Part shown: positions 1-10,034 of the stretch, one piece after another | How the letters are laid out: every line of letters begins with the position of its first letter | Position numbering within the stretch: position 1 is the stretch's first letter | Origin: Catalinimonas alkaloidigena | GTDB lineage: Bacteria > Bacteroidota > Bacteroidia > Cytophagales > Flexibacteraceae | Direction of reading: 5' to 3' | DNA: 64,000 nucleotides | NCBI RefSeq assembly: GCF_900100765.1 | Contig: NZ_FNFO01000001.1 | Coordinates: forward strand, 62,001-126,000 | Made by a program: the position numbers and the translations under genes | Notes under the pieces: model-generated | What the model saw: the letters and a program-made list of their open reading frames with translations, nothing else | The model's database searches: none | What the model was told of the DNA's origin: nothing

Positions 1-113
1 TTGAGGCGGAAAACATCCGCACCCGCTTCAATAAGTTGCTGTAAAACACCTCGCTCACGAGAGGCTGGACCGACGGTCGCTAAAATTTTGGTCTTGTTAA
101 AAGGAATGCCCAT
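1..113 (-). CDS. pyk: Pyruvate kinase, N-terminal fragment (runs off the window)
   Basis: Only the first 37 codons are present; the gene continues beyond base 1. The start is ATG at 113 on the minus strand. The peptide reads [18 protein letters not shown], then a segment ending in EAGADVFRL. This is the beginning of the pyruvate kinase barrel domain (KI-x-T-x-GPAS ... GA-x-x-x-R-x-N). The enzyme converts phosphoenolpyruvate and ADP to pyruvate and ATP in the cytoplasm. It diverges from acpP across a 394-bp spacer. The family call is firm for the piece seen; nothing can be said about the rest of the enzyme. Confidence 0.85.
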   Translation of the reverse strand, partial: MGIPFNKTKILATVGPASRERGVLQQLIEAGADVFRL

Positions 114-507
114 AGAATAGATTCGCTATTAAGGGGTAGTGTGATTTGTTACAATGGTGGTTAGGCATTGCAATTTGCTACAATTCCCTGAGATACGATA
201 GAAACTGCCAGGCATTCAGGCTATTACTTTTATTTTTATAAATTTTAGTAAAAATATGCAATGAAAAGATGGAAAACTAATTTTATCGTCCAGTTTCGTG
301 CATTACACGATTAACGGCGGTTTTCCCAAAGGCAATTCTGCTAGGGGGGGAATTGGCGGACGCTTATGGCAGTTCTGTCCAAAAGTGACGCTGCACCTAA
401 AAAGTAGAGCTAATTTTCAGCTATTTAGCCCCGAAAGCCCGTTATTGACATTGTTAAGACAAATGCATTTCTTTGCAGCCGGGTTTTCCACTTTAAATTG
501 TAAAAAA
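114..507. promoter_or_regulatory. Divergent intergenic region between pyk and acpP
   Basis: This 394-bp stretch separates two divergently transcribed genes and should hold promoters for both. I see no convincing gene: the acpP frame is open upstream to 298, but that extension has no acyl carrier protein features. An AT-rich block lies at about 221-262. A possible acpP promoter is TTTG at 472-475, an 18-bp spacer, and TAAATTG at 494-500. That box is one base short of the Bacteroidota consensus and lies only 7 bp before the ATG. I found no clear promoter for pyk. Confidence 0.4.
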
Positions 508-744
508 ATGTCAGAAATCGCACAGAAAGTAAAAAGTATTATCATCGATAAACTAGGCGTGGAGGAGTCGGAAGTGACACCCGAAGCTAGCTTCACCAAT
601 GACCTGGGTGCTGACTCGCTCGATACCGTTGAACTGATCATGGAATTTGAGAAAGAGTTCAACATCTCGATCCCCGACGACCAAGCCGAAAATATTTCTA
701 CTGTAGGGCAAGCCATCTCCTACCTCGAAGAGCACGTAAAATAA
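508..744 (+). CDS. acpP: Acyl carrier protein
   Basis: A 78-residue acidic acyl carrier protein that carries fatty acyl intermediates on a phosphopantetheine arm. The attachment site is the serine in the classic DSLDTVEL motif ([16 protein letters not shown]). Length and the helical pattern match bacterial AcpP. I start it at ATG 508 (MSEIAQKV) rather than at the upstream in-frame ATG at 298, because family members begin here and an A-rich stretch typical of Bacteroidota initiation regions precedes it. fabF follows 27 bp downstream, as in many Bacteroidota, so the two are probably cotranscribed. Confidence 0.97.
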   Translation: MSEIAQKVKSIIIDKLGVEESEVTPEASFTNDLGADSLDTVELIMEFEKEFNISIPDDQAENISTVGQAISYLEEHVK

Positions 745-771
745 CGTACTTTTGATTCGAACACCTCCTTT

Positions 772-2025
772 ATGCAATTAAAACGAGTGGTAATTACCGG
801 GCTGGGCGCGCTTACTCCCTTGGGAAATTCTGTTCCGGAATATTGGGAAGGATTACGCAATGGAGTAAGCGGGGCCGCCCCGATTACCAATTTCGACGCC
901 AGTAAATTTCGTACCCGTTTTGCATGCGAACTCAAAGGATTCGATCCTTTGCAATACTTTGATCGCAAGGAAGCCCGCAAATTGGACCCCTTCTCGCAGT
1001 ACGCCGTAGTGGCGGCCGAACAGGCCGTTCAAGACGCGCGGCTGGTAGAAGACAAGGTGAACCCCGACCGCGTTGGGGTGATCTGGGGATCGGGAATTGG
1101 AGGAATCCGCACGTTTCAGGACGAAATGGATGGGTTCTTCAAAGGCGACGGAACGCCTCGTTTTAACCCATTTTTTATCCCGAAAATGATTGCCGATAGC
1201 TCCTCCGGCAACATTTCGATCCGTTACGGATTTCGGGGACCCAACTTTGTCACCACTTCGGCCTGTGCTTCTTCGTCCGATTCGATTGTAGCTGCCTACA
1301 ACTACATTCGGTTGGGCCTGGCCGATGTGATGGTGACGGGTGGCTCAGAAGCCGCGATTACCGAAGCCGGGGTCGGCGGTTTTAACGCCATCAAAGCCAT
1401 GAGCGAGCGCAACGACGATCCAACAACTGCCTCGCGTCCGTACGACAAAGACCGTGACGGATTTGTGTTGGGCGAAGGCGCAGGCGCACTGGTGCTGGAA
1501 GAGTGGGAACACGCCAAAGCACGGGGTGCCACCATTTACGGGGAGCTGATTGGCGGCGGTATGTCGGCTGATGCGTACCACATTACCGCTCCCGACCCTG
1601 AAGGGAAGGGCGTGGTGCTGGTGATGGAAAATGCGCTCAAAGATGCCGGCATCCGCCCCGAAGACGTCGATTACATCAACACCCACGGGACCAGTACGCC
1701 CCTGGGCGATGGCGCCGAAGTCAAAGCGATTCAGCAGGTATTTGGCGAGCACGCCTATAACCTGAACATCAGCTCTACCAAGTCGATGACGGGTCACCTG
1801 TTGGGCGCTGCCGGTGCCATCGAGGCCGTTGCCAGCGTACTGGCCGTCAAGCACGGAATTATTCCTCCGACCATCAACCATTTTACCGACGACGAGGAAA
1901 TCGATTCGCGACTTAACTTTACCTTTAACGAAGCGCAGGAGCGGCCCCTTCAGGTGGCCCTGAGCAATACGTTTGGTTTTGGTGGACACAACACCACCGT
2001 AATTTTTCGAAAAGTCGACATGTGA
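772..2025 (+). CDS. fabF: Beta-ketoacyl-ACP synthase II
   Basis: A 417-residue condensing enzyme that extends acyl-ACP with malonyl-ACP in fatty acid elongation. The Cys-His-His triad is visible: Cys165 in TTSACASS, His305 in NTHGTSTPLGD and His342 in KSMTGHLLGAAG, with the conserved Lys337. The length is normal for FabF. It follows acpP, its carrier substrate. Its TGA stop overlaps the GTG start of rnc by four bases, indicating translational coupling within an acpP-fabF-rnc operon. Confidence 0.97.
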   Translation: MQLKRVVITGLGALTPLGNSVPEYWEGLRNGVSGAAPITNFDASKFRTRFACELKGFDPLQYFDRKEARKLDPFSQYAVVAAEQAVQDARLVEDKVNPDRVGVIWGSGIGGIRTFQDEMDGFFKGDGTPRFNPFFIPKMIADSSSGNISIRYGFRGPNFVTTSACASSSDSIVAAYNYIRLGLADVMVTGGSEAAITEAGVGGFNAIKAMSERNDDPTTASRPYDKDRDGFVLGEGAGALVLEEWEHAKARGATIYGELIGGGMSADAYHITAPDPEGKGVVLVMENALKDAGIRPEDVDYINTHGTSTPLGDGAEVKAIQQVFGEHAYNLNISSTKSMTGHLLGAAGAIEAVASVLAVKHGIIPPTINHFTDDEEIDSRLNFTFNEAQERPLQVALSNTFGFGGHNTTVIFRKVDM

Positions 2026-2756
2026 AGCCGATCTTAAGCTATCTAAAACTTTACAGAACACAAGAAGATAGAGAGCTTGCCACTGCTTTTGCACGCATTA
2101 TCGGCCGAAAACCGCTCAATTTAGACCTGTACAAGCTTGCCATCCGCCATGCTTCTTCCACCGTGGTGGTGGAAACCGGGCGGAACAACAGTAACGAACG
2201 ACTTGAGTATTTGGGCGATGCCATTCTCGGGGCGATCGTAGCCGACTATTTATTTAAAAAATTTCCGTATCAGGACGAAGGGTTTCTCACCGAAATCCGC
2301 TCGCGCATCGTAAACCGGGAGTCGCTGAACCAACTGGCCCGTAAAATCGGGCTTTCGGTGTTGGTAGAGTTCGATTCCCGTCGGCGGTCGCGCCTTTCCC
2401 ACAAATCCATTTACGGCGACGCCCTCGAAGCCTTGGTGGGAGCCGTTTACCTGGACCAGGGATTCAAACGTTGCCAGGCGTTTGTCTTACAACGACTGAT
2501 CGGCCCCCACTTTGATCTCGATCAGGTCGTGCAGACCAATCTTAATTTCAAAAGTCGCCTGATCGAATGGGCGCAGCGCGAAAACCAGTCGATTCGCTTC
2601 GAAATTATCGAGGAATCGGGCAGCCAGCATTCCCGTGAGTTTGTGGCGCAGGTCGTGGTCAACGACGAAGCCATCAGCACAGGCAATGGCTTCAGTAAGA
2701 AAAAAGCCGAACAAGCCGCCGCAGCCAAAGCCTGCGAACTACTCAGCTTGCTGTAA
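2022..2756 (+). CDS. rnc: Ribonuclease III
   Basis: A 244-residue double-strand-specific endoribonuclease that processes rRNA precursors and structured mRNAs. The catalytic signature NERLEYLGDAIL is at residues 58-69, and a second acidic cluster GDALEALVGAVYLD follows. A double-stranded RNA-binding domain occupies roughly residues 170-243 (KKKAEQAAAAKACELL at the end). The start is GTG at 2022, nested in the fabF stop codon. The N-terminus, with about 20 residues ahead of the RNase III core, is usual in this phylum. Confidence 0.96.
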   Translation: MKPILSYLKLYRTQEDRELATAFARIIGRKPLNLDLYKLAIRHASSTVVVETGRNNSNERLEYLGDAILGAIVADYLFKKFPYQDEGFLTEIRSRIVNRESLNQLARKIGLSVLVEFDSRRRSRLSHKSIYGDALEALVGAVYLDQGFKRCQAFVLQRLIGPHFDLDQVVQTNLNFKSRLIEWAQRENQSIRFEIIEESGSQHSREFVAQVVVNDEAISTGNGFSKKKAEQAAAAKACELLSLL

Positions 2757-2781
2757 CTTTGGGTTACCGCCAATGACGCTT

Positions 2782-4719
2782 ATGAGAAAACGTATCGTGG
2801 CAGGGGCTGCCCTGAACCAGATTCCCATTGATTGGGAAGGAAACCGAAACCGCATTCTAGAGGCGCTGCAACAAGCGCGTGCCGCGCAAGTCGACCTGTT
2901 GTGTTTGCCCGAATTGTGCATTACCGGCTACGGGTGCGAAGACCTGTTTCTGAGCGAATGGGTACCGGCGCGTGCCGTAGAAGCACTGCTGGAGCTGGTA
3001 CCGCATTGCACCGATCTGACGGTGGCCATTGGCCTGCCCGTCCGGTTCGAAGGAAAAACCTACGATTGCGCCGCGCTGGTGCACAACGGCGTGCTGCTGG
3101 GCATTCAGGCCAAGCAGTTTATGGCCAACGAAGGCGTCCACTACGAGCCCCGTTGGTTTACTCCCTGGCCCACGGCTGAGGAGAGCACGATTGAAATCGA
3201 AGGACAGACGTATCCTTTCGGTGATATTATTTTCGAAGTGGAAGGCGTACGCATCGGTTTCGAGATTTGCGAAGACGCTTGGCATGGTCCGAAGCGGCCT
3301 GGCGTAAGCCATTGCCGGCGTGGCGGGGTCGACCTCATTCTGAACCCTAGTGCCAGCCATTTTGCTTTTGCCAAAACCCTGATCCGGCACGATCTGGTGC
3401 TGGACGGGGCGCAGCGCTTCCGGTGTGCCTACGTATACGCCAATTTAATTGGCAACGAGGCCGGAAAGATGATCTACGACGGTGAGATCCTGATCGCTCA
3501 GCACGGACGCTTGCTGAAGCGCAACGCGTTGCTGTCGTTCCGGGATGTTAACCTGGTGACCACTGAGCTGGATTTCGATGCCGATCCGGAGCAGCCTCTG
3601 CCTTCGTTGCCTCCCTACGCGGTCAGCAAGGAAGAAGAGTTTGCGGCGGCCGTTCCTCTGGCCTTATTCGATTACATGCGCAAAAGCCGCAGTCGGGGGT
3701 TTGTGCTCTCCCTCAGCGGCGGTGCCGATTCATCGGCTTGTGCGGTGCTGGTGGCGGAGATGGTGCGCCGAGGTTGTAACGAGTTGGGCGTAGAGGCCTT
3801 TGCGCAGAAAGCGGGCTGTCTGACCGAAGAAGAGATGGCCGCCTTGCTGGGAAAAGCACCGGAGGTACAACTACTCTACTTAACGCAGTGCCTGTTACGG
3901 TGCGCCTATCAGGGAACGGTCAATTCCTCGCAGGCAACCTTGGCATCGGCCCAGAATCTGGCCGAGTCGGTCGGGGCAGCTTTTTACGAATGGAAAATCG
4001 ACGATGAGGTTGCAGGCTATACACGTAAAATCGAACGTGCTCTGGGCCGTCCGCTGACGTGGGAACGCGACGACATCACCCTCCAGAATATTCAGGCACG
4101 GGCACGCTCGCCCATCATCTGGATGCTGACTAATGCGACAGGAGCGCTGCTGATGGCCACTTCAAACCGAAGTGAGGGCGACGTGGGATATGCCACGATG
4201 GACGGGGACACCTCCGGTAGCATTTCGCCCATTGCGGGGGTAGACAAGCACTTCATCAGCCGCTGGCTACGTTGGGCGGAAGAGAGGTTAGGTTACACGG
4301 GCCTGCACGATGTCAATTCCCTGACTCCGACGGCCGAATTGCGTCCACTGGAAAACTCCCAAACCGACGAAGGCGACCTGATGCCTTACCGCGTGTTGTA
4401 CGAGATTGAGCGCCTGGCCATCCGCGACCGTCAGTCGCCTATACACGTGTACCGCAAGCTTGTGGAGGCCGAGCTGGAGCCACCCGCGCTGCTGCGCAGT
4501 CATGTCATTAAGTTTTTCCGGTTGTGGTCGCGGAATCAGTGGAAACGGGAACGATTGGCCCCGTCGTTTCACGTGGACGATTTCAGCGTCGATCCGCGCA
4601 GCTGGTGTCGGTTCCCCATCCTGTCCAGTGGATTTACGGAGGAACTCAAAGCCTTGGAGTTAGAGGAAGTTCCCGAGCTGATTACGGTTGCTGGGCGTCG
4701 AGCGGAATCCAGAACATAA
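2782..4719 (+). CDS. nadE: Glutamine-dependent NAD+ synthetase
   Basis: A two-domain enzyme of about 645 residues that makes NAD+ from nicotinic acid adenine dinucleotide using ammonia from glutamine. The N-terminal nitrilase-like glutaminase shows the expected Glu (LPELCITGYG), Lys (in the segment before NEGVHYEPRWF) and Cys (FEICEDAW). The C-terminal synthetase carries the pyrophosphatase loop LSGGADSSA. I chose ATG 2782 (MRKRIVAGAALNQ); ATG 2773, three codons earlier, is equally possible. The last 38 bases overlap the 3' end of the convergent outer-membrane protein gene. Confidence 0.95.
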   Translation: MRKRIVAGAALNQIPIDWEGNRNRILEALQQARAAQVDLLCLPELCITGYGCEDLFLSEWVPARAVEALLELVPHCTDLTVAIGLPVRFEGKTYDCAALVHNGVLLGIQAKQFMANEGVHYEPRWFTPWPTAEESTIEIEGQTYPFGDIIFEVEGVRIGFEICEDAWHGPKRPGVSHCRRGGVDLILNPSASHFAFAKTLIRHDLVLDGAQRFRCAYVYANLIGNEAGKMIYDGEILIAQHGRLLKRNALLSFRDVNLVTTELDFDADPEQPLPSLPPYAVSKEEEFAAAVPLALFDYMRKSRSRGFVLSLSGGADSSACAVLVAEMVRRGCNELGVEAFAQKAGCLTEEEMAALLGKAPEVQLLYLTQCLLRCAYQGTVNSSQATLASAQNLAESVGAAFYEWKIDDEVAGYTRKIERALGRPLTWERDDITLQNIQARARSPIIWMLTNATGALLMATSNRSEGDVGYATMDGDTSGSISPIAGVDKHFISRWLRWAEERLGYTGLHDVNSLTPTAELRPLENSQTDEGDLMPYRVLYEIERLAIRDRQSPIHVYRKLVEAELEPPALLRSHVIKFFRLWSRNQWKRERLAPSFHVDDFSVDPRSWCRFPILSSGFTEELKALELEEVPELITVAGRRAESRT

Positions 4720-5347
4720 AGCGATAGGAGGCGATGCGGTCATTGCCTTGGCGCGTGCCGTACGTACCCACGTTGTCCAGGTAGTCGCTCATGGCGTTGA
4801 ACCAGCCTGCCTGAAATCCAACACCATAATAATTGGGAAACGTATACACCGCGCCGAGCGAAGTAGGCAGCATTAGGGTGACCACACCATAGTTTTCGTT
4901 CGGTGCGCGGGTGGCCGATTGATCCGCCAGGCGTTTCCCCTCCTGATCTTTGGGCGCGTAACGCAGCAGACCGGCGCCTTGCATCACATAGAGTTTGAAG
5001 TGCTCGCGGCTGATTACGTTGAGGCGTAGTGCGTACTGAGCCGCTACCAGCGACGTGGTAAACGACGTGTTGGGGTTGCGTTCCGCCGGGATGTCCTCAG
5101 TGAAACGGGGCTGTAAGCTCTGGCCCGTGATGCGCCCTACCGCGAGTTGCAGGCTGCCGTTTAGCCGCTTTTTCCGGTTAAAATGCAGGGCGGCGTGATA
5201 CAGGGGCGTCCATTGCCGGTACGTCGCCGACAAATCTCCTTTATAGGCGTTCGCACTCAGGCCAACTTCCAGCCACCGGGTGGGTGCTTGGGCGTGCATG
5301 CCCATGACGATCATACACATCCCGCAGAGTGTCAGCCATTTTATCAT
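4682..5347 (-). CDS. Putative outer-membrane beta-barrel protein
   Basis: A 221-residue protein with a signal peptide (hydrophobic MIKWLTLCGMCMIVMG, cleavage after MHAQA) and a body of short alternating amphipathic strands. It ends in an aromatic-rich strand (RFMFWIPL). This is typical of small Bacteroidota outer-membrane barrels, possibly of the DUF6089 kind; I cannot assign a function. It is transcribed towards nadE and the two coding regions overlap by 38 bp. A promoter-like element lies just upstream at 5352-5385. Confidence 0.7.
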   Translation of the reverse strand: MIKWLTLCGMCMIVMGMHAQAPTRWLEVGLSANAYKGDLSATYRQWTPLYHAALHFNRKKRLNGSLQLAVGRITGQSLQPRFTEDIPAERNPNTSFTTSLVAAQYALRLNVISREHFKLYVMQGAGLLRYAPKDQEGKRLADQSATRAPNENYGVVTLMLPTSLGAVYTFPNYYGVGFQAGWFNAMSDYLDNVGTYGTRQGNDRIASYRFMFWIPLDAQQP

Positions 5348-5351
5348 ACCA

Positions 5352-5385
5352 CAAAAGATACTTATCCCGAGGGGAGCCTTCCAAT
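5352..5385 (-). promoter_or_regulatory. Candidate promoter for the barrel protein gene
   Basis: On the minus strand there is ATTG (complement of 5382-5385), a 21-bp spacer and TATCTTTTG (complement of 5352-5360). This nearly fits the Bacteroidota promoter TTTG-N19-TAnnTTTG. The -7 box lies 4 bp before the ATG at 5347, which would give an almost leaderless transcript. Confidence 0.4.
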
Positions 5386-5422
5386 TCGATGCAAGTTAAT
5401 TCCTATTTGCGTGCAAAAACAA

Positions 5423-5453
5423 AAACCGATCCTGCGGGAAACAGAATCGGTTT
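5423..5453 (-). terminator. Rho-independent terminator after accC
   Basis: AAACCGAT (5423-5430) pairs with ATCGGTTT (5446-5453), with a further CTG/CAG pair inside the arm. On the minus strand the hairpin is followed by the T-rich run TTGTTTTTG. It sits 24 bp past the accC stop and closes the long fatty acid operon. Confidence 0.75.
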
Positions 5454-5477
5454 CTAAGAAGATTGAGTAACAGGCTT

Positions 5478-6821
5478 TTATAAGCCTGAAAAATCGAAAG
5501 ATTCCAGGAATGAGGTATCGAATTTACCAGAGCGGAACTTTTCGTTATCCATCAGGCGAATGTGAAATGGAATGGTCGTTTTCACGCCTTCGATGATGAA
5601 CTCCTGCAGGGCCCGCTTCATCCGCACGATGGCTTCCTCCCGGGTCTGCGCACTTACGATCAGCTTGGCGATCATCGAATCGTAGTTCGGCGGAATGGTG
5701 TAACCCGCGTATACGTGCGAGTCAACCCGTACGCCGTGTCCACCCGGCAGATGCAGGTTGGTGATACGCCCGGGCGACGGACGGAACCCATGCCCCGGGT
5801 CTTCGGCGTTGATGCGGCACTCAATGGCGTGCATTTTCGGATAATAGTTCTTACCCGTGACCGGCGTACCGGCAGCGACCTTGATCTGCTCTTTGATCAG
5901 GTCAAAATCAGTTACTTCTTCGGTGACGGGGTGCTCTACCTGAATACGGGTATTCATCTCCATGAAGTAGAAATTGCCGTGTTTGTCCACCAGAAATTCG
6001 ATGGTACCGGCACCTTCATAGTTAATGGACTCGGCCCCGCGTACGGCCGCTTCGCCCATCCGCTTCCGCAGATCGTCGTCCAGGATAGGAGAGGGCGTTT
6101 CTTCTACCAGCTTCTGGTGGCGGCGCTGAATGGAACAGTCCCGCTCGGAGAGGTGCGATACTTTGCCGTACTGATCACCCACCACCTGAATTTCTACGTG
6201 GCGTGGCTCTTCAATGTACTTCTCCAGGTAAACGCCGTCGTTGCCAAAAGCCGCACCCGCCTCGACGCGCGCGTCGCGCCAGGCTTTGTCAAATTCCTGG
6301 GCACTGCGGATCACCCGCATGCCCCGACCACCGCCGCCGGCCGTAGCTTTCAAAATGACCGGGAAGCCGATTTCTTCGGCAATACTTCGGCCTTCTTCCA
6401 GTGACTGCAACAGGCCCTCCGATCCAGGAATGGTCGGGACGCCCGCCCGCTTCATGGTATCCTTGGCCGAGGCTTTGTCGCCCATGGAGTTGATCATGTC
6501 GGGGCTCGGCCCGATGAATTTGATCTTATACTCCTGACAGACTTTGGAAAACTCCGCGTTTTCGGAGAGAAATCCGTAACCCGGATGAATGGCATCGGCG
6601 TTGGTGATCTCGGCCGCTGCGATAATATTGGGGATGTTCAGGTACGATTGGGCACTGACAGCGGGTCCGATGCACACGGCCTCGTCGGCGAATCGCACGT
6701 GCAGGCTATCCTTGTCGGCCGTTGAGTAAACCGCTACCGTTTTGATGCCCATCTCGCGGCAGGTCCGAATCACGCGCAGGGCGATCTCGCCGCGATTAGC
6801 AATCAAAATTTTCTTAAACAT
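5478..6821 (-). CDS. accC: Acetyl-CoA carboxylase, biotin carboxylase subunit
   Basis: A 447-residue ATP-grasp enzyme that carboxylates biotin on AccB, the first half-reaction of malonyl-CoA synthesis. The N-terminal domain opens with [19 protein letters not shown] and contains [11 protein letters not shown]. The ATP-binding glycine-rich loop is GGGGRGMRV, and the catalytic region includes [16 protein letters not shown]. The length is that of a free-standing bacterial AccC. It lies 25 bp downstream of accB in the same operon and is the last gene before the terminator at 5423-5453. Confidence 0.97.
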   Translation of the reverse strand: MFKKILIANRGEIALRVIRTCREMGIKTVAVYSTADKDSLHVRFADEAVCIGPAVSAQSYLNIPNIIAAAEITNADAIHPGYGFLSENAEFSKVCQEYKIKFIGPSPDMINSMGDKASAKDTMKRAGVPTIPGSEGLLQSLEEGRSIAEEIGFPVILKATAGGGGRGMRVIRSAQEFDKAWRDARVEAGAAFGNDGVYLEKYIEEPRHVEIQVVGDQYGKVSHLSERDCSIQRRHQKLVEETPSPILDDDLRKRMGEAAVRGAESINYEGAGTIEFLVDKHGNFYFMEMNTRIQVEHPVTEEVTDFDLIKEQIKVAAGTPVTGKNYYPKMHAIECRINAEDPGHGFRPSPGRITNLHLPGGHGVRVDSHVYAGYTIPPNYDSMIAKLIVSAQTREEAIVRMKRALQEFIIEGVKTTIPFHIRLMDNEKFRSGKFDTSFLESFDFSGL

Positions 6822-6846
6822 GGGGGAGAACTAGACGTGTGAAAAA

Positions 6847-7341
6847 TCAGATCGGCTCAACCAGGAACAACGGCTGATCGTACTCCACCGGGGTGGCGTT
6901 TTCTACCAGCACCTTCACAATTCGTCCGGAAACTTCCGACTCGATTTCATTGAAGAGCTTCATGGCTTCGACAATGCAAAGGGCCTGGCCCGGCTTGATC
7001 TCGTCTCCCACGTTGACAAAAGGAGCCGAATCAGGGCTAGTCGACCGGTAGAACGTGCCGATCATGGGCGAGCGCACGGTGATGTGATTTGAAGCAGCAG
7101 GTTTCTCTGACGCCGCGGCTGCGGGCGACGGGGTGGCCGGCGTAGCGGGGGCAGCCGGGGCAGAAGCCGCGGCGGGTGCGGCGCTGGCTACCGGTGCTGC
7201 CTGCACGGGGGCGGCCGAAACCACAACGGGCTGCACATTCTTTTTGACGGACAGTTTGAACTGCTCAGTTTCGATGTTGACTTCATCGAGACCCGACTGT
7301 GCAATGAAACTAATGAGGTCTTGTATTTCTTTTGCTTTCAT
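6847..7341 (-). CDS. accB: Biotin carboxyl carrier protein of acetyl-CoA carboxylase
   Basis: A 164-residue carrier. The N-terminal ~35 residues form the AccC-docking region. An Ala/Pro-rich flexible linker follows at about 41-80, then a biotinyl domain with the biotin-accepting Lys128 in [11 protein letters not shown]. It shuttles carboxybiotin between AccC and the carboxyltransferase. It follows efp by 7 bp and precedes accC by 25 bp. The linker is rich in repeated GC-rich codons, so an opposite-strand frame is open here by chance. Confidence 0.97.
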   Translation of the reverse strand: MKAKEIQDLISFIAQSGLDEVNIETEQFKLSVKKNVQPVVVSAAPVQAAPVASAAPAAASAPAAPATPATPSPAAAASEKPAASNHITVRSPMIGTFYRSTSPDSAPFVNVGDEIKPGQALCIVEAMKLFNEIESEVSGRIVKVLVENATPVEYDQPLFLVEPI

Positions 7342-7348
7342 ATACAGC

Positions 7349-7912
7349 TTATTTGACGCGCTCGTAGTAGGAACGAGTGCGGGTGTCTACACGAATCATC
7401 TCATCCTGGTCGATAAACAGAGGGACCTGAATCACGGCTCCGGTTTCCAGCGTCGCTGGTTTGGTGGTGTTGGTGGCCGTATCGCCACGTAAGCCTGGCT
7501 CGGTATAGGTTACCTGAAGCTCCACAAACGAAGGCAGTTCACAACTCAATACAGTTTCGGTTTCTGCATGAAACAGAATTTCGACTTCCTGACCATCTTT
7601 CAACAGATCGGGCTCGTTGATTTTCGATTCCTCCAGCGGAATCTGCTCGAACGTGTTGGTGTCCATGAAGTGATAGCCCAGGTCATCTTTGTACAGGAAC
7701 TGATGAGGCCGTCGTTCGATGCGGGCGGTGGTAACTTTCACGCCTGAGTTAAACGTGTTGTCGATCACGCGTCCATTGGAAAGGCTCTTCAGTTTCGTAC
7801 GCACAAAGGCGGCTCCTTTGCCGGGTTTCACGTGCTGAAACTCTACAATGGTATAAAGGTCGTTGTTAAACTCAATGGTCAAACCGTTCCGAAAGTCTGC
7901 GGTAGTAGCCAT
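7349..7912 (-). CDS. efp: Translation elongation factor P
   Basis: A 187-residue factor that relieves ribosome stalling at polyproline. It has the three beta-barrel domains of EF-P (KOW-like N-domain, central OB and C-terminal OB ending [10 protein letters not shown]). The tip of the loop is PGKGAAF with Lys32, so it belongs to the lysine class of EF-P. No modifying enzyme gene is visible nearby. It sits between fabH and accB, an arrangement seen in other Bacteroidota, so it shares regulation with fatty acid synthesis. Confidence 0.96.
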   Translation of the reverse strand: MATTADFRNGLTIEFNNDLYTIVEFQHVKPGKGAAFVRTKLKSLSNGRVIDNTFNSGVKVTTARIERRPHQFLYKDDLGYHFMDTNTFEQIPLEESKINEPDLLKDGQEVEILFHAETETVLSCELPSFVELQVTYTEPGLRGDTATNTTKPATLETGAVIQVPLFIDQDEMIRVDTRTRSYYERVK

Positions 7913-7940
7913 AGAAATAAGTTAGATTAAAGTAAGTCGG

Positions 7941-8945
7941 TCAGGAGGGCGTACCGTCGTAAGCCCACTTCAGGTAGATCGCTCCCCAGGTAAACCCGCC
8001 GCCAAAGGCCGCCAGCACCAGGTTATCACCTTTCTTCAGTTTGGATTCGTAATCCCATAAGCACAGGGGAATCGTGGCGTTGGTCGTGTTGCCATACCGC
8101 TGGATGTTGATCATCACCTTGTCCAGGCCCACGCCCATACGTTGCGCCGTAGCTTCGATGATGCGCTTGTTGGCTTGGTGAGGCACTAGCCACGCTACAT
8201 CGTTACTGGTCAGGTGATTTTTCGACATGATTTCGGCGGCCACTTCTGCCATGTTGGTGACGGCAAATTTAAAAACGGTGGCTCCTTCCTGGTACACGTA
8301 GTGCTCGCGGGCCGCTACCGTTTCCTGCGAGGGCGGACGACGGCTACCACCGGCTTTCTGGTAGAGATGGGCAGCACCGGCCCCGTCGGAATGAAGAATG
8401 GCATCGAACAGACCGAATCCCTCCGTATCGGGCTCCAACAGCACCGCACCGGCCCCGTCACCGAAGATGACGCACGTGGTGCGGTCTTCGTAATCGACAA
8501 TCGACGACATTTTATCGGCGCCGACCACAATCACTTTCTGATAGCGACCCGTTTCGATGAACTGCGCACCGGTCGCCAGCGAAAAGAGAAAGCCCGAACA
8601 GGCGGCTTGCACGTCGTAGCCAAACGCATGACGTGCACCCACCATGTCGGCAATGAGGTTGGCCGTAGCAGGAAAAACAAAGTCGGGGGTCGTTGTGGCG
8701 CATATGATCAGGTCAACTTCCTCAGGGGCCACGCCTGTTTTCTGGAGTAACTTGCTGACCGCTTCCGCGGCCATGTGAGAGGTGCCCTTTCCTTCTCCTT
8801 TTAAGATGCGTCGCTCTTTAATTCCGGTCCGGGTCGTGATCCATTCGTCGTTGGTGTCGACCATAGTCGACAACTCTTCGTTCGTCAGCACATACTCGGG
8901 GACGTATCCCTGGATGCCCCGAATTGCCGCTCGAATTTTAGTCAT
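7941..8945 (-). CDS. fabH: Beta-ketoacyl-ACP synthase III
   Basis: A 334-residue enzyme that starts fatty acid synthesis by condensing an acyl-CoA with malonyl-ACP. The Cys116 (VQAACSGFL), His256 (LVPHQANKR) and Asn286 (GNTTNA) triad is complete. The protein begins [17 protein letters not shown], as expected. It lies 26 bp downstream of plsX and 28 bp upstream of efp, so it is within the operon. Primer choice (acetyl or branched) cannot be told from sequence alone. Confidence 0.97.
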   Translation of the reverse strand: MTKIRAAIRGIQGYVPEYVLTNEELSTMVDTNDEWITTRTGIKERRILKGEGKGTSHMAAEAVSKLLQKTGVAPEEVDLIICATTTPDFVFPATANLIADMVGARHAFGYDVQAACSGFLFSLATGAQFIETGRYQKVIVVGADKMSSIVDYEDRTTCVIFGDGAGAVLLEPDTEGFGLFDAILHSDGAGAAHLYQKAGGSRRPPSQETVAAREHYVYQEGATVFKFAVTNMAEVAAEIMSKNHLTSNDVAWLVPHQANKRIIEATAQRMGVGLDKVMINIQRYGNTTNATIPLCLWDYESKLKKGDNLVLAAFGGGFTWGAIYLKWAYDGTPS

Positions 8946-8971
8946 AAAAAAGCGTAAGTACGTACGAAAAC

Positions 8972-9943
8972 CTAGTCTTCGCTAAGGGCTTTCTTGATTT
9001 TCAGGTGAATCTGAGCCTCGGCCATGCGGGCCGCCTGTAAGCACATGTTTTTGATGGCCATGGCAGATGAGACACCATGGCCGATCAGGACGTTTCCGTT
9101 CACGCCGATGATGGGACTGCCGCCTACAGCTTCGTAATTGAAATTACGGAAGAAATCCAGATCAACTTTGCCCTCCAGCTGCTCAAAGATATGGTGTTCT
9201 TCCAAGAGGTCGTAAAAATCCTCGGCCAATTTTAGAATCACGTTGCCCGTAAAGCCGTCACAGACAATTACATCGACTTTGTCGCGGAACAGATCACGGC
9301 CCTCGACGTTGCCCACGAAGTTGACGTGCCGGTTCAGTTTCAGCAATTGGTAAGCGGCCTGGGTCAGCAGCGTTCCTTTCTCTTCTTCCTCGCCCAGGTT
9401 GACCAGTGCCACCCGTGGGCGTTCGATGTTGAGTACGTGGCGCGCGTACAGCGAGCCGATGTGGCCGAATTGGGCCAGCACATCGGGTTTGACTTCGGCA
9501 TTGGCACCTACGTCCAGGATAACCGCGTGGCCGCCGGTGATTTTGGGCGCAAAGCCTGCAATGGCGGGGCGGATGATGCCCTCAATGGCACGGATGCTGA
9601 AGATAGCACCCACGTGCATAGCACCCGTGTTGCCGGCGCTGCAAAAGGCCTGCACATCGCCGCGGCGCAAAAGGCCAAAACCTACTGCAATGCTGGATTC
9701 AGGTTTTTGGGTAAACGCTTTGGTCGGGTGTTCGCTCATCCGAATAACGTCGGGAGCGTGGCAAATGCTCAGCTTTCCGGCGCTCGGTTGGCGTCCGCCC
9801 AACTGATTTTCAATAACCGATTGTTGCCCGACCAAAACAACTTCCGAGCCCGAAGGTAACTCGTCAGCGGCCAGAAGCGCACCTTCTACTGTGGCTTCTG
9901 GAGCAAAGTCGCCGCCCATGGCGTCGAGGGCAATTTTTATCAT
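8972..9943 (-). CDS. plsX: Phosphate acyltransferase PlsX
   Basis: A 323-residue enzyme that makes acyl-phosphate from acyl-ACP for phospholipid synthesis. It begins [15 protein letters not shown], the PlsX hallmark, and contains GATHVGAIF-like and [11 protein letters not shown] blocks. I start at ATG 9943; the in-frame start 33 bp upstream adds a non-conserved tail. It belongs to the rpmF-plsX-fabH arrangement common across bacteria, 91 bp downstream of rpmF. Confidence 0.96.
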   Translation of the reverse strand: MIKIALDAMGGDFAPEATVEGALLAADELPSGSEVVLVGQQSVIENQLGGRQPSAGKLSICHAPDVIRMSEHPTKAFTQKPESSIAVGFGLLRRGDVQAFCSAGNTGAMHVGAIFSIRAIEGIIRPAIAGFAPKITGGHAVILDVGANAEVKPDVLAQFGHIGSLYARHVLNIERPRVALVNLGEEEEKGTLLTQAAYQLLKLNRHVNFVGNVEGRDLFRDKVDVIVCDGFTGNVILKLAEDFYDLLEEHHIFEQLEGKVDLDFFRNFNYEAVGGSPIIGVNGNVLIGHGVSSAMAIKNMCLQAARMAEAQIHLKIKKALSED

Positions 9944-10034
9944 ATTCTGTTTGAACGCAGTGGGTGTTGCGGGCACGGCTACTGATGCGCCCGCAACGTA
10001 CCATTAGATTGACAGCGGGAACTTAAGTAGAAGA

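Noticed and set aside
298-507. N-terminal extension of acpP to ATG 298
   Set aside because: Extension has no ACP similarity and the standard AcpP start at 508 fits family length.
5562-6404. 280-codon open frame opposite accC
   Set aside because: It lies entirely within a well-conserved biotin carboxylase gene and has no recognisable domains; GC-rich codons leave the antisense frame open.
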